Assembly (NCBI GenBank): GCA_022824025.1
Contig: JAJEBF010000042.1
Coordinates: forward strand, 273,456-337,455
Length of the DNA: 64,000 bases
Source: Caldilineaceae bacterium
Lineage (GTDB): Bacteria; Chloroflexota; Anaerolineae; Caldilineales; Caldilineaceae
Reading direction: 5' to 3'
Made by a program: the position numbers and the translations under genes. A model generated the notes under the pieces. That model was not told the origin of the DNA, did not search any database, and saw nothing but the letters and a program-made list of their open reading frames with translations. This document shows, one piece after another, positions 26,670 through 36,321 of this stretch. Each line of letters starts with the position of its first letter. Position 1 is the first letter of the stretch.

Positions 26670-27905
26670 GTGACAAGCCCATTCCGCCTTGCCAATGAAA
26701 TCGATACCACCGGGTTTGGTGACACTGGCATGCGCCTGGGGGATCTGGACGGTGACGGCGAACTGGAGGCCGTCTTCTTTCAGGCGCGCGATTGCCACAT
26801 TCCCCGCATGTCCGCCGGCGGCTACCGCCATGAAAAACAGGTCCACTGCGTCACGGCTATGAAGCTCGATGGCGACGTCATGTGGCAGGAGGGGGCGCCC
26901 CTGGGAACCGGCCACTGGGCAATGCACGACGTTGCGGCGGCAGTCAGTGACATTGACGGCGATGGCAGGCAGGAGATCATCTACGTAACCGAGCGCGATG
27001 GCCGCAGCTATCTCAGGATCCTCGAAGGAGACCGCGGCTACTACCGCAAGGAGGTCGAGACCGGCCCCAACTGCGTGTTGCAGCTCTGCGACATTCGCGG
27101 TCTCGGCGCCCGGCGCGACATTCTCGTTTCCACTTTCGTGAATCCCATTTACATCTACGCCGACGACCTCACCTGTCTCTGGAACTGCCACTTTTACGGC
27201 GGGGCCGGGCACTCACACGACTTCTACGACATTGACGGGGACGGAAAAGAGGAGGCCTTCATCGGCTACTGTTGCGTTCGCGCCGACGGCCACAAAATCT
27301 GGTGGCGGCCGGACCTCGAACCCCATCTTGAGGAGATGACTCGCGCGCCGCATGTCGATCACCTGCATGTCCATGATATCGATGGAGACGGCAGGCCCGA
27401 ACTCCTGATGGTCGCGGGCAAAGACCTGGTTGTCCTCGACGCGGCCACCGGCGAAGACCGCTGGATATTCGAAGGCACTCACATCCAGACCTGCGCGGTC
27501 GGCAATTTCCTGCCGGAGATGGACGGGCAGCAGCTCTTTGTTACCGAACGCCGCCTTCACGGCGACAGAGCCCACATCGGCTTCCGCGGCTATCTCGTAG
27601 ACTGCAACGGAAACGAGATCTGGCGCATGGAGAAGGCCGGTTACGGTAAGACCATCCGGTTAGCGGGGGCGGAGGCCGATGTGATCTTTGCCGAATGTCA
27701 GGGGAAGAAGCCCAAGCTGATCGATGGTCAGGGAGATGTCATCCAGGAGTTGGACATGCCGCTCCACACCTATGCCGAGGACCGCTTCGACGACGGCGAT
27801 ACAGGCGTGCGCGCGCTGTTCACCATCGCGGACACGAATGGCGACGGCAAGCTGGAACTAATCGGCTACAACAGGACGCGCCTGTGGCATTGGGCGCAAA
27901 CTTAG
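26670..27905 (+). CDS. Cytoplasmic FG-GAP/VCBS-repeat protein
   Basis: 411 residues with at least five DxDGDGxxE calcium-binding loops (GDLDGDGELEAVFF, SDIDGDGRQEIIY, YDIDGDGKEEAFI, HDIDGDGRPELLM, ADTNGDGKLELIG), the mark of an FG-GAP-like seven-bladed propeller. Most relatives are secreted or are rhamnogalacturonan lyases of the same fold; here no signal peptide or membrane helix is present, so it should stay in the cytoplasm unless the start is wrong. GTG 26670 follows AGAGAGAGG. It is 88 bases before the first binding-protein gene and likely heads this operon. Function unknown; binding or cutting a polysaccharide fragment is an inference. Confidence 0.72.
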   Translation: MTSPFRLANEIDTTGFGDTGMRLGDLDGDGELEAVFFQARDCHIPRMSAGGYRHEKQVHCVTAMKLDGDVMWQEGAPLGTGHWAMHDVAAAVSDIDGDGRQEIIYVTERDGRSYLRILEGDRGYYRKEVETGPNCVLQLCDIRGLGARRDILVSTFVNPIYIYADDLTCLWNCHFYGGAGHSHDFYDIDGDGKEEAFIGYCCVRADGHKIWWRPDLEPHLEEMTRAPHVDHLHVHDIDGDGRPELLMVAGKDLVVLDAATGEDRWIFEGTHIQTCAVGNFLPEMDGQQLFVTERRLHGDRAHIGFRGYLVDCNGNEIWRMEKAGYGKTIRLAGAEADVIFAECQGKKPKLIDGQGDVIQELDMPLHTYAEDRFDDGDTGVRALFTIADTNGDGKLELIGYNRTRLWHWAQT

Positions 27906-27993
27906 CGGCAAGGACATTGAAGGTTTTTGCCGCGCGTTTTCGACTGTCAGCACGAGTAGACGTCAGGCAGACTCTCACACAAGGAGAATACGA

Positions 27994-30015
27994 ATGAAAA
28001 GCCTGAAGCACAGCAGCAACTGGATCTCCCGGCGCGAGTTCATGCGCATTTCGGGCGTGGCCACAGCCGGACTAGTCGCGGTCGCGTGCGGCGCCGGCGG
28101 CGAGCCGCAGGAAGAGATGGCCGCGGAGCCGGCCGCAGACGAGGCGCCCGCCGCGGAGGCGGCCGCGCCGGCCTCGGGCAGTATGTACAGGGAAGCCCCC
28201 ATGCTGGCAGAGCTGGTCGCGGCTGGCGACCTGCCTCCCGTGGATGAGCGGCTGCCCGCCAGCCCCACGGTCCTGGAACCGGTCGAACAGGTCGGCAAGT
28301 ATGGCGGCACGATTCGGCGCGGATTCAAAGGCGTCTCCGACCGCTGGGGGCCGACCAAGATGCAGAACGAGTCCCTCACCTGGTACAACATGGACTTGAC
28401 CCTGCGCCCCAACATGGTCGAATCCTGGGAGTCCAACGATGACGCTACCGAGTGGACCTTCCACCTGCGCGAAGGCATGAAGTGGTCGGACGGCACACCC
28501 TTCGACAGTAACAGCTTCATGTGGTGGTACGACAACCATTTCTCCAACGAGGATTTGACCCCGGCTGTCTCGATCCGTTGGGGCACAGGGACGCCGCGCG
28601 TTCCGATGGTGGTGTCGGCCCCTGACAACAATACCGTGATGATGACTTTCGAGCATCCCAAGCCGCTCTTCGCCTTTGACGTCACGCGCTCGCAGTGCTT
28701 CTCGCCCGGCCACTATATGCAGCAATTCCACATTGAACTGACCGAGGACAGGGAAGGGTTGGAAGCGCAAATCGATGAAGCGGGAGTCGACTCCTGGGAT
28801 CAGTACTACGTTGACCGAAACTGGTGGTACCTGAACCCCGACCGGCCCAACATTGGCCCGTGGCTGTCGATGAATGAGTTGTCCTCCGAGCTGTTCCTCA
28901 TGGAGCGCAACCCCTACTTCTGGCAGGTGGATTCCGAAGGCCAGCAGCTGCCCTACATCGACAAGGTGACCCACCGCCTCTTCGACACCAACGACGTCTT
29001 CAACCTGCGGGTCATAAACGGGGATGTCGACTTCCAGGCGCGGCACATCCAGACAGGCAACTTCACCCTCTACAAGGAAAATGAAGAGGCCGGCGATTAC
29101 CGAGTCATCATCGGCACCTCGACCCGGCACGAGGTCGTGACGCCGAACCAGGGCGCGCAGGATCCGCGGGTGCGCGAGCTTTTCCAGAACAGGGACGTTC
29201 GCATTGCCATGTCGCTCGCCGTCGACCGGGAGGCGTTGAACGAACTGGTCTGGGACGGCCTCCTCACCCCGCGTCAGTACAGCCCGCTCGACCAGTCGCC
29301 CCAATACTACGCCAAGCTGACCGAGGCCTACGCCGGATATGATCCGGACAGGGCCAACCAGCTGCTCGACGACGCCGGCTACGCGGAGCGGGATTCCGAT
29401 GGATTCAGGCTCTGGAAGGACGGCAGCGGCGAAACGCTGAGCTTCATCATCGAGGGAACCTCCCAGTCGGGAACACCGGAGGAAGATTCCGTCCTCACGA
29501 TCATCAAGTACTATGCCGACATCGGCCTCAAGGCGACGTACAAGGGCATGGAGCGGTCACTCTATACCGAGCACTGGTCGGCCAATACCCAGGACGCGGT
29601 GTACTGGGGCGGCTATCGCGACCTGCTGCCGATTCTTACGCCTTCACCCTGGATCGGCACGGAATTGGACCGGCCCTGGGCCGGCGCGTTTGGCCGCTGG
29701 AAGGTCGACGAAAACGACGCCAATGGCGAGCCGCCCCCGGACGGCCACTTCCTCTGGAAGATCTGGGAGATTTGGGATCAGGTCAGCGCCGAGCCCGACC
29801 CTGCCACACGAGACGAGCTGTTCTACCAGATTCTGGACATCTGGGCCGAAGAGATCCCCATCGTCGGCTACCTGGGACAGTCGCCTGCTCTGATCATCAT
29901 GAAGAATCAGATGCACAACTACATTTCGGGCCAGCCGGTCAACGACGGCCTGGAAGATGAGCACTTCCTGAATCCGCAGCTGCTCTTCTGGGAAGATCCT
30001 GAGAATCACATGTAG
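27994..30015 (+). CDS. ABC transporter substrate-binding lipoprotein, family 5 (paralogue 1)
   Basis: 673-residue peptide/nickel/oligosaccharide-type binding protein. The N-terminus has a Tat-type lipoprotein signal (SRREFMRISGVATAG ... AVACGAG) and a Glu/Ala/Pro-rich linker up to about residue 65. The SBP_bac_5 domain follows (VGKYGGTIRRG; ATEWTFHLREGMKWSDGTPF; DVRIAMSLAVDREALNE). It is anchored outside the membrane and delivers ligand to the permease encoded at 32981-35181. The family binds peptides but in Chloroflexota often oligosaccharides, so the ligand is open. Start ATG 27994 with AAGGAG 8 bases upstream. A strong inverted repeat follows the gene. Confidence 0.93.
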   Translation: MKSLKHSSNWISRREFMRISGVATAGLVAVACGAGGEPQEEMAAEPAADEAPAAEAAAPASGSMYREAPMLAELVAAGDLPPVDERLPASPTVLEPVEQVGKYGGTIRRGFKGVSDRWGPTKMQNESLTWYNMDLTLRPNMVESWESNDDATEWTFHLREGMKWSDGTPFDSNSFMWWYDNHFSNEDLTPAVSIRWGTGTPRVPMVVSAPDNNTVMMTFEHPKPLFAFDVTRSQCFSPGHYMQQFHIELTEDREGLEAQIDEAGVDSWDQYYVDRNWWYLNPDRPNIGPWLSMNELSSELFLMERNPYFWQVDSEGQQLPYIDKVTHRLFDTNDVFNLRVINGDVDFQARHIQTGNFTLYKENEEAGDYRVIIGTSTRHEVVTPNQGAQDPRVRELFQNRDVRIAMSLAVDREALNELVWDGLLTPRQYSPLDQSPQYYAKLTEAYAGYDPDRANQLLDDAGYAERDSDGFRLWKDGSGETLSFIIEGTSQSGTPEEDSVLTIIKYYADIGLKATYKGMERSLYTEHWSANTQDAVYWGGYRDLLPILTPSPWIGTELDRPWAGAFGRWKVDENDANGEPPPDGHFLWKIWEIWDQVSAEPDPATRDELFYQILDIWAEEIPIVGYLGQSPALIIMKNQMHNYISGQPVNDGLEDEHFLNPQLLFWEDPENHM

Positions 30016-30091
30016 AGTTTGCTGCCAAAAGGTGTCCGGAAGAAGCGGCAGCGCTTCCGTTCGATTCAGACCGAAACGATGAGTGCCAGGA

Positions 30092-30140
30092 GGACGGCGC
30101 AACAGCAGGAGTTTTTCCATAAATGACTGTTGCGCCGTCC
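30092..30140 (+). promoter_or_regulatory. Intercistronic hairpin after the first binding-protein gene
   Basis: GGACGGCGCAACAG (30092-30105) and its exact complement CTGTTGCGCCGTCC (30127-30140) can form a 14-bp stem with a 21-base loop. There is no T tract, so an mRNA-stabilising or partial-termination role between cistrons is more likely than full termination. Confidence 0.7.
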
Positions 30141-30211
30141 GACAACGGTTAACGCTGCTTCCCAAAAGAGTCAGCGTGTCGCCGCCCAACCAATCGAAAT
30201 CGAAAGACCCA

Positions 30212-30721
30212 ATGACAACGACAAAGAATTCAGCCAGGCCGCGATTTACATCCGTAAAGTCGTACAAGCACGCGGCTGGCCGTCCCTCCTTCTGGTATCC
30301 CCCCGAGTGGCAGCTGCAGGAGACCGACACGCCCCACCCCGCGGTGAGCCTCTATCCCGATCCTTCCGACGAAGCCACTTTCATCTCAGTCACGGTGCAG
30401 GACATGGGCCAGCCGCTGGCGAAGGAAGAAGCCTCAATTCTGAAGGAGGGTATCGAGGAGGGGCTGAAGCAGCTTGACGAGTGCGAAGTTGAAAAGCTTG
30501 GCGTCGTCGAGGATGTCGGCGACTGGTGCCAGGAGTGGGTATGCACGTTCCTGCAGGACGGGATCACGCGCCGGCGCCGGGCTCGTCTCTTCTGCGCAGA
30601 GCAGTACCTGTATTCCGTCGTCGTCCAAGGCTCAACCGAAGAGCGATACGAATACTGGCGGGGCATGATGGAATGGGTTATGTTGACTGTTTTGAATACC
30701 ACGGTCGAAATCGGCGCGTAG
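30212..30721 (+). CDS. Small protein of PsbP/DcrB-like appearance
   Basis: 169 residues with no signal peptide. It reads GRPSFWYPPEWQLQ...VSLYPDPSDEATFISVTVQDMG, then a helix (KEEASILKEGIEEGLKQL) and strands ending YSVVVQGSTEERYEYW. This order of strands and helix resembles the PsbP/DcrB (DUF1795) fold used by proteins that handle membrane or lipid damage, but the match is by eye only. ATG 30212 is chosen because the extension to 30083 covers the hairpin. It sits between two binding-protein genes, in the same direction. Role unknown. Confidence 0.55.
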   Translation: MTTTKNSARPRFTSVKSYKHAAGRPSFWYPPEWQLQETDTPHPAVSLYPDPSDEATFISVTVQDMGQPLAKEEASILKEGIEEGLKQLDECEVEKLGVVEDVGDWCQEWVCTFLQDGITRRRRARLFCAEQYLYSVVVQGSTEERYEYWRGMMEWVMLTVLNTTVEIGA

Positions 30722-30889
30722 GTTGTACTTCCAGACGCTGAAACGCTGCACGCTGCCGGACTTGGCAGCTGACATCAAAGCGCTCTTGGAACGAACGCGC
30801 TGGCCCTCCCTGAAGTACCCAGCCCTTGTGACGAGTCCAATGCGAAGAAGACTGATGTAATCAATCAGAAATGAAAGGAATGTACCATC

Positions 30890-32905
30890 ATGAAGGACGG
30901 AATGGATCGTAGAACTTTCTTGCGTATGAGCGGTCTCACGGCCGCAGCCGCAGTTGCCGCCGCGTGCGGCGCACCTGGCGGCGACGAACCTCAAGCTGCA
31001 GAGGAAGCGCCCGCCGCCGAAGCGCCCGCCGCCGATTCCGGGCCGCCATCCAAGTACAACGAGTCGCCGCTGCTGGCGGAGCGGGTTGCCGCCGGCGAGT
31101 TGCCACCCGTTGACGAGCGGTTGCCCGCCGACCCCGTCGTCATCGAACCGCTCGACGAGATCGGCCAGTACGGCGGCACCACTCGTGTCGCCATCGGCAA
31201 TCCCAACGCGCTTTTCGGCGATCCCCAGGCTGTTATGGGTACCGAGCTGATCCTGCGCATCGCGCCTGACTTCTCCTCCATCACCAGCGGCTTGGCGGAG
31301 AGTTGGGAGTTCAACGATGACGCGACCGAACAGATTCTGCATCTGCGTCAGGGCCTCAAATGGTCGGACGGCGCGCCCTTCAGCGCTGACGACTTCATGT
31401 TTTCGTGGCATGAACTTTGGCTCAACGAAGAATACGCGCCCGGCGGCCCGCCAAGCGCATGGAAGGCCGGCGCATCTTCTGCCGCCGACCCGCTCGAGAT
31501 GGAAAAGATCGACGACTATACCATCAAGCTCTCCTTCACCAAACCCTACCCTCTGATCGTCCTGCAGCAGACCTTCTACGCCGGGTCGCAGGGCGGCCTC
31601 TGGCAGCCGGCCCATTACCTGAAGCAGTTCCATCCTGACCACGGTGATGCCGACGAAATCGCGGCCATGACGGAAGAAGCCGGATTCGAAGAGTGGCATC
31701 AGCTTCTGCGCGACAAAGGCCGCGTGGGATCGACCATTCCCGCGCAGGTTGGCCTTCCCGGCATGACCGCCTTCATCCGCGTCGACGATGCCCCCGATCA
31801 TCACACCTACGAACGCAACCCCTATTACTGGAAGGTGGACACGGCCGGCAACCAGCTGCCCTACATCGACAACACAATCGTCTTCGTCATCGACAATCGC
31901 GAAGTCGCCAATGCCAAGCTGATCGCAGGCGAACTGGAGTTTTCCGGCCGCCAGGCAGACCTGGCCAATATGGAGTTGTACCAGGCGAACCTGGAGTCCG
32001 CGGACCTGAAGATTAAGATGTGGAAGTCGACCTTTCCCGGCCGCACCATCATCGTACCCAACCATACGCACAAGGACCCACAGGTGCGGGCGTTCTTCAA
32101 CAACAAGGACGTTCGCCACGCCATGTCGGTGGCGATCAACCGCGAAGAGATCAACGATGTGGTCTACTTCGGCTTGGGTGAACCCCGCCAGTGGGCGGCG
32201 TGGCCCGGCTCCAAGTACTACCAGGAGGGCGACGAATCGAACTGGGCCCAGTTCGACCCGGATATGGCGATGGAGTTGCTCGATCAGGCCGGTTACTCCG
32301 AAACCGACTCCGACGGATTCAGACTTTTCCCCGACGGCTCTCGCGTCAGCTGGATCATTCAGCTGGACACCGAGCAGGCCGACGTTCAGGACGTATTCGA
32401 ACTGGTCGTGGAGCAATGGCGCGCCGTTGGTCTGGACCCGTCCATCCGGCCGATCAACCGGTCACATCTGAACGAGCTGGTTGCCGCCAACGACATGGGC
32501 ATGTCCGGTTGGGAGGGCGACATCTCAGACATCACCTGGGTGTGGTGCTCGCGGCTGAACCATCCCGGGCATTGCAACGTGCCGTGGGGCAAAGGCTATG
32601 ACATTTGGCTGGATGGCGACCCGGAGAACGAGATCGCCGTCGAACCGCCGGACGAAGTCGCCTGGGTTTACAACCGCTGGCAGGAGATGATCGACGCCGT
32701 CACCGAGGAGGAGCATGTCGCCATCGCCCGCGAGCTGTGGGAGTGGTTCTACGATTACCTGCCCGGTTTCGGAACGGTCGGCATCCCCAAACCGGTTGTG
32801 ATGAAGAAGAACCTGACCAATTTCCCAGATGACGGTGTATGGGGTTTCTCGGTTATTCGCGCCGTGCCCGTCCATCCGGAGCAGTTCTTCTACAAGCAGG
32901 GCTAG
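30890..32905 (+). CDS. ABC transporter substrate-binding lipoprotein, family 5 (paralogue 2)
   Basis: 671 residues, related along the full length to the protein at 27994. Tat/lipobox signal DRRTFLRMSGLTAAAA ... AAACGAP, then an acidic Ala/Pro linker and LAERVAAGELPPVDERLP as in paralogue 1. The SBP_bac_5 core has IGQYGGTTRVAIG, ATEQILHLRQGLKWSDGAPF and DVRHAMSVAINREEIND. ATG 30890 is used; a second ATG four codons on (MDRRTF) is equally possible. The permease gene starts 75 bases later, after a strong hairpin. Two binding proteins for one permease pair suggests two ligands or two size classes. Confidence 0.93.
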   Translation: MKDGMDRRTFLRMSGLTAAAAVAAACGAPGGDEPQAAEEAPAAEAPAADSGPPSKYNESPLLAERVAAGELPPVDERLPADPVVIEPLDEIGQYGGTTRVAIGNPNALFGDPQAVMGTELILRIAPDFSSITSGLAESWEFNDDATEQILHLRQGLKWSDGAPFSADDFMFSWHELWLNEEYAPGGPPSAWKAGASSAADPLEMEKIDDYTIKLSFTKPYPLIVLQQTFYAGSQGGLWQPAHYLKQFHPDHGDADEIAAMTEEAGFEEWHQLLRDKGRVGSTIPAQVGLPGMTAFIRVDDAPDHHTYERNPYYWKVDTAGNQLPYIDNTIVFVIDNREVANAKLIAGELEFSGRQADLANMELYQANLESADLKIKMWKSTFPGRTIIVPNHTHKDPQVRAFFNNKDVRHAMSVAINREEINDVVYFGLGEPRQWAAWPGSKYYQEGDESNWAQFDPDMAMELLDQAGYSETDSDGFRLFPDGSRVSWIIQLDTEQADVQDVFELVVEQWRAVGLDPSIRPINRSHLNELVAANDMGMSGWEGDISDITWVWCSRLNHPGHCNVPWGKGYDIWLDGDPENEIAVEPPDEVAWVYNRWQEMIDAVTEEEHVAIARELWEWFYDYLPGFGTVGIPKPVVMKKNLTNFPDDGVWGFSVIRAVPVHPEQFFYKQG

Positions 32906-32915
32906 GAAGTAGTGA

Positions 32916-32953
32916 GCTGTGGGTGGCGGCCGGCCTTTGCCGCCATCCACAGC
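32916..32953 (+). promoter_or_regulatory. Intercistronic hairpin between binding protein and permease
   Basis: GCTGTGGGTGGCGGC (32916-32930), loop of 8, GCCGCCATCCACAGC (32939-32953): a 15-bp stem with one G-T pair. Position and lack of a T tract fit an mRNA stabiliser that keeps binding-protein transcript above permease transcript. Confidence 0.7.
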
Positions 32954-32980
32954 CGTTCTTCAGCGCGGTGAACAGGAGCC

Positions 32981-33979
32981 ATGCGAGAGTACATCCTGCG
33001 GCGGGTTTTGCAGCTTATCCCGACCCTGATCCTGATATCCATCGTCAGTTTCACAATCATCCAGCTTCCGCCGGGTGATTACGTCACGACCTACGTGGCC
33101 AACCTTGCCGCGGCCGGCGAGGAGCTCAGCGAGGAGGAGATCGCGGCCCTCGAAGAGCACTACGGTCTCAATCAGCCAGGTTACGTCCAGTACATCAAAT
33201 GGATCACCAACTTTGTCCAGGGGGATATGGGTCTGTCCTTCTACTGGGACCGTCCCGTCAACCGGCTGATCGGCGAGCGCCTGATGCTGACGATGATCAT
33301 GTCCTTTTTCACGCTCCTCTTTGTCTACGCCATGGCCATCCCCATCGGCATCTACTCTGCGGTGCGCCAATACAGCCTCGCCGACTACGTCTTTACCTTC
33401 ATCGGCTTCATCGGACTGGCGACCCCTAATTTCCTCCTCGCGCTAATTTTCATGTACATCGGCATCAAATTCTTTGGCGCCAGCGCCGGCGGCCTCTTTT
33501 CCACCGAATATCTGGACGCCGACTGGAGCGTAGCCAGGGTCTGGGATATGCTCAAGCACATGTGGCTGCCAGTCGTGATAGTCGGGACCGCCGGCACCGC
33601 CGGCACGATCCGCGTGATGCGGGCCACAACACTGGATGAACTGGGCCGCCCTTACGTGGAAACCGCGCGGTCCAAAGGCCTGCGCGAAGGTCAACTCACA
33701 ATGAAGTACCCCGTGCGCGTGGCCTTGAACCCAATTCTGAGCACCATCGGCTGGCGGCTTCCCGAGATCGTCTCCGGCACCGTTCTCGTTGCCCTCGTTT
33801 TGAATCTACCCACGACCGGGCCTCTGCTCTGGCGCGCCTTAATGTCTCAGGACCTCTACCTTGCCGCCAGCATGATCATGATTTTGAGCACTCTGACCTT
33901 GATCGGGACCCTGATCTCAGACATTCTCCTGGCATGGGTCGATCCGCGGATTCGCTACGGGGAGCGGGGAACAACATGA
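32981..33979 (+). CDS. ABC transporter permease, DppB/OppB type
   Basis: 332-residue inner-membrane permease with six expected helices. It starts MREYILRRVLQLIPTLILIS, the family opening, and has the ATPase-contact (EAA-like) segment RPYVETARSKGLREGQLTMKYPV before the last helices. AGGAG stands 5 bases before ATG 32981. The stop overlaps the next start (ATGA at 33976-33979), showing coupling with the second permease. Confidence 0.95.
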   Translation: MREYILRRVLQLIPTLILISIVSFTIIQLPPGDYVTTYVANLAAAGEELSEEEIAALEEHYGLNQPGYVQYIKWITNFVQGDMGLSFYWDRPVNRLIGERLMLTMIMSFFTLLFVYAMAIPIGIYSAVRQYSLADYVFTFIGFIGLATPNFLLALIFMYIGIKFFGASAGGLFSTEYLDADWSVARVWDMLKHMWLPVVIVGTAGTAGTIRVMRATTLDELGRPYVETARSKGLREGQLTMKYPVRVALNPILSTIGWRLPEIVSGTVLVALVLNLPTTGPLLWRALMSQDLYLAASMIMILSTLTLIGTLISDILLAWVDPRIRYGERGTT

Positions 33980-35181
33980 CCAGCGCAGCCAATCCACGTG
34001 CGCCGGCCGCGCCCGACGCGACCGCATCGCCCTACGAGAGGGGCAGCCTCTCCGACCTCCTCGAAGCTGAAGGAACTCTCGCCGAATCCCGAACTCAGTT
34101 CCTTACGCCGCGTCAGTTGATGTTGCTTCGCTTCCGGCGCAACAAAATGGCTGTCTTTTCGTTGTGGTTCCTTGCCCTTCTGTACCTCTCCGCGCTGTTC
34201 GCGCCGATCATTTCGCCCTACGACAAGACGCATCGCTTCAACAAGCATCTCTATCTTCCGCCCAGAGACATTCATATTCGAGCAGACGACGGAAGCTGGC
34301 GCCGTCCATTCGTCTACGCGGTCACGATTGAAACAAACAGAGAGACCTTTACCCGCGACTTTGTCGAAGACCGCACCCAGCAATATCCCATCCAGTTCTT
34401 TGTAAAGGGTGACCCTTACAAGCTCTGGGGCCTCTTCAGGATGGACTGGCATCTTTACGGCGTTGAGAACGCTGAGGAGATAGGTCCGGTCTTTCTTATG
34501 GGCGGCGACAAGTTTGGACGTGATATCTTCGGTCGCGCGCTGTACGGCGCCCGCATCTCCTTAACCATCGGTCTGGTCGGCGTTTCAATTGCCCTGGTCA
34601 TCGGTCTGGTGCTGGGAGGCCTTTCAGGACTTTACGGCGGACTGGTGGACAACCTGATTCAGAGACTGATCGAGTTTATCCGCTCCATCCCGACAATCCC
34701 GCTCTGGATGGGACTGGCCGCGGCCATGCCGGCAGACTGGCCGCAGCTTCGAGTCTATTTTGGCATCACTATCATCCTTTCGTTGCTCGCCTGGACGACT
34801 CTGGCGCGCGTTGTGCGGGGCAAGTTCCTTTCTCTGCGCAATGAGGACTTTGTTCTGGCTGCCCAATCGGCCGGCGCAAACCAGTGGTACCTGATTTGGC
34901 AGCACCTCGTTCCCTCCTTCATGAGTTACGTGCTGGTGGATATTACACTCGCCATTCCCGGGATGATTATCGGCGAAACCGCGCTGAGCTTTCTGGGGCT
35001 GGGACTGGTATCGCCGACTGTAAGTTGGGGGGTGATGCTGAAAGACGCCCAGCAGGTCGTGGAGATCGCTATCCACCCGTGGATTCTGTGGCCGGCTATG
35101 TTCGTTGTCGTGACAGTGCTGGCGCTTAACTTCATAGGTGACGGCCTGCGTGACGCGGCTGACCCCTATGCCGACATGTAG
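33976..35181 (+). CDS. ABC transporter permease, DppC/OppC type (long form)
   Basis: 401 residues. A cytoplasmic N-tail of about 55 residues precedes the first helix. A loop of about 120 residues outside the membrane follows (from YDKTHRFNKHLYLPPRDIHI to DKFGRDIFGR), which is the long DppC variant common with large family-5 binding proteins. Then come five helices with the EAA-like segment FVLAAQSAGANQWYLIWQHL. The start overlaps the DppB stop by 4 bases. Pairs with DppB to form the channel. Confidence 0.95.
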   Translation: MTSAANPRAPAAPDATASPYERGSLSDLLEAEGTLAESRTQFLTPRQLMLLRFRRNKMAVFSLWFLALLYLSALFAPIISPYDKTHRFNKHLYLPPRDIHIRADDGSWRRPFVYAVTIETNRETFTRDFVEDRTQQYPIQFFVKGDPYKLWGLFRMDWHLYGVENAEEIGPVFLMGGDKFGRDIFGRALYGARISLTIGLVGVSIALVIGLVLGGLSGLYGGLVDNLIQRLIEFIRSIPTIPLWMGLAAAMPADWPQLRVYFGITIILSLLAWTTLARVVRGKFLSLRNEDFVLAAQSAGANQWYLIWQHLVPSFMSYVLVDITLAIPGMIIGETALSFLGLGLVSPTVSWGVMLKDAQQVVEIAIHPWILWPAMFVVVTVLALNFIGDGLRDAADPYADM

Positions 35182-35237
35182 CCGGGTCTGTCCCTATTTC
35201 AGATTCAATCGCCTCATTTTGCGGGTGAACAGTCGAC

Positions 35238-36299
35238 TTGTCTAAACCTATGGACACGCTGCTTGAAGTCAGAAACCTGCAGACACATTTTTTCATGGCC
35301 GAAGGGGTTGCCAAGGCTGTGGACAGCACCACCTTTTCAATTCGGCGCGGGCAGGTGCTGGGCGTCGTGGGAGAGAGCGGCTGCGGCAAGAGCGTCACCG
35401 CCCGCTCGATCATGCGCATGGTCCGGCCGCCAGGGCACACCGTGGACGGCGAGATTCTCTACTCTCGGCCCGAGCAAAACGGACAGAGCGCTTCCATAGA
35501 TCTGCTGCAGCTTCCTGCAACCGGCACTGAAATGCGCGCCATCCGCGGCGGCGAGATCGCGATGATCTTTCAGGAGCCGCGCGCCTCGCTCAGCCCTGTA
35601 CACAGAATCGGCGACCAAATCACCGAAAATATCCTGCTGCATCAGGATGTTTCTCGCGCAGAAGCGGAGGAGATCGCCGTTGACATGCTGCGGCAGGTGC
35701 ATATTCCACTGGCGGAGCAACGATTGGACGCCTTTGCCCACCAGCTCAGCGGCGGCATGTGTCAACGCGTGATGATAGCCATGGCTCTCTCCTGCCATCC
35801 CAGCCTCCTCATCGCGGACGAACCGACCACCGCGCTGGACGTGACCACCGAAGCCCAGATTCTCGAGCTGATGCAAGGGCTGCAGGCCGATCTGGACATG
35901 GCCATCATGTTTATCACGCACGATCTCGGCGTTGTCGCCGACATGGCTGACGAAGTTGCCGTTATGTACCTGGGCAAGGTAGTCGAACAGGGCGCGGCCG
36001 CCGATATCTTCCGCGACCCCAAGCATCCTTATACCATCGCACTGCTTGAATCGCTGCCGCGCATGGACCAAGAGCGGGAGTGGCTGCAGACCATCCGCGG
36101 CGTCGTACCCGACCCATACAGCACGCTCAGCGGCTGCCCGTTCCATACCCGTTGCGCCAAATTCATCGAAGGCGTTTGCGACGAAATCGTGCCTGAGCCA
36201 ATCACCCTGGAAGACAACCGCGAAGTGCGCTGTCTCCTGTATACCGAACACGCTCGCCAGGAAAGACCCCAAGTCGCAGAGGATTCCAGCCATTCATAG
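35238..36299 (+). CDS. ABC transporter ATP-binding protein, DppD/OppD type
   Basis: 353 residues. Walker A is [14 protein letters not shown]-loop [13 protein letters not shown], signature [15 protein letters not shown], Walker [14 protein letters not shown]-loop FITHDLG. The C-terminal oligopeptide domain has the iron-sulphur-type cysteine cluster [17 protein letters not shown]. Start is TTG 35238 or ATG 35250 ([11 protein letters not shown]); neither has a strong ribosome site. It works with the next ATPase as a heterodimer under the permease pair. Confidence 0.93.
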   Translation: MSKPMDTLLEVRNLQTHFFMAEGVAKAVDSTTFSIRRGQVLGVVGESGCGKSVTARSIMRMVRPPGHTVDGEILYSRPEQNGQSASIDLLQLPATGTEMRAIRGGEIAMIFQEPRASLSPVHRIGDQITENILLHQDVSRAEAEEIAVDMLRQVHIPLAEQRLDAFAHQLSGGMCQRVMIAMALSCHPSLLIADEPTTALDVTTEAQILELMQGLQADLDMAIMFITHDLGVVADMADEVAVMYLGKVVEQGAAADIFRDPKHPYTIALLESLPRMDQEREWLQTIRGVVPDPYSTLSGCPFHTRCAKFIEGVCDEIVPEPITLEDNREVRCLLYTEHARQERPQVAEDSSHS

Positions 36300-36321
36300 C
36301 AACGCTGATAACAGCTCCCCA

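Noticed and set aside
30632..32416. 594-codon minus-strand frame across the second binding-protein gene
   Set aside because: Antisense shadow; the plus-strand protein has a full signal peptide and conserved SBP_5 blocks.
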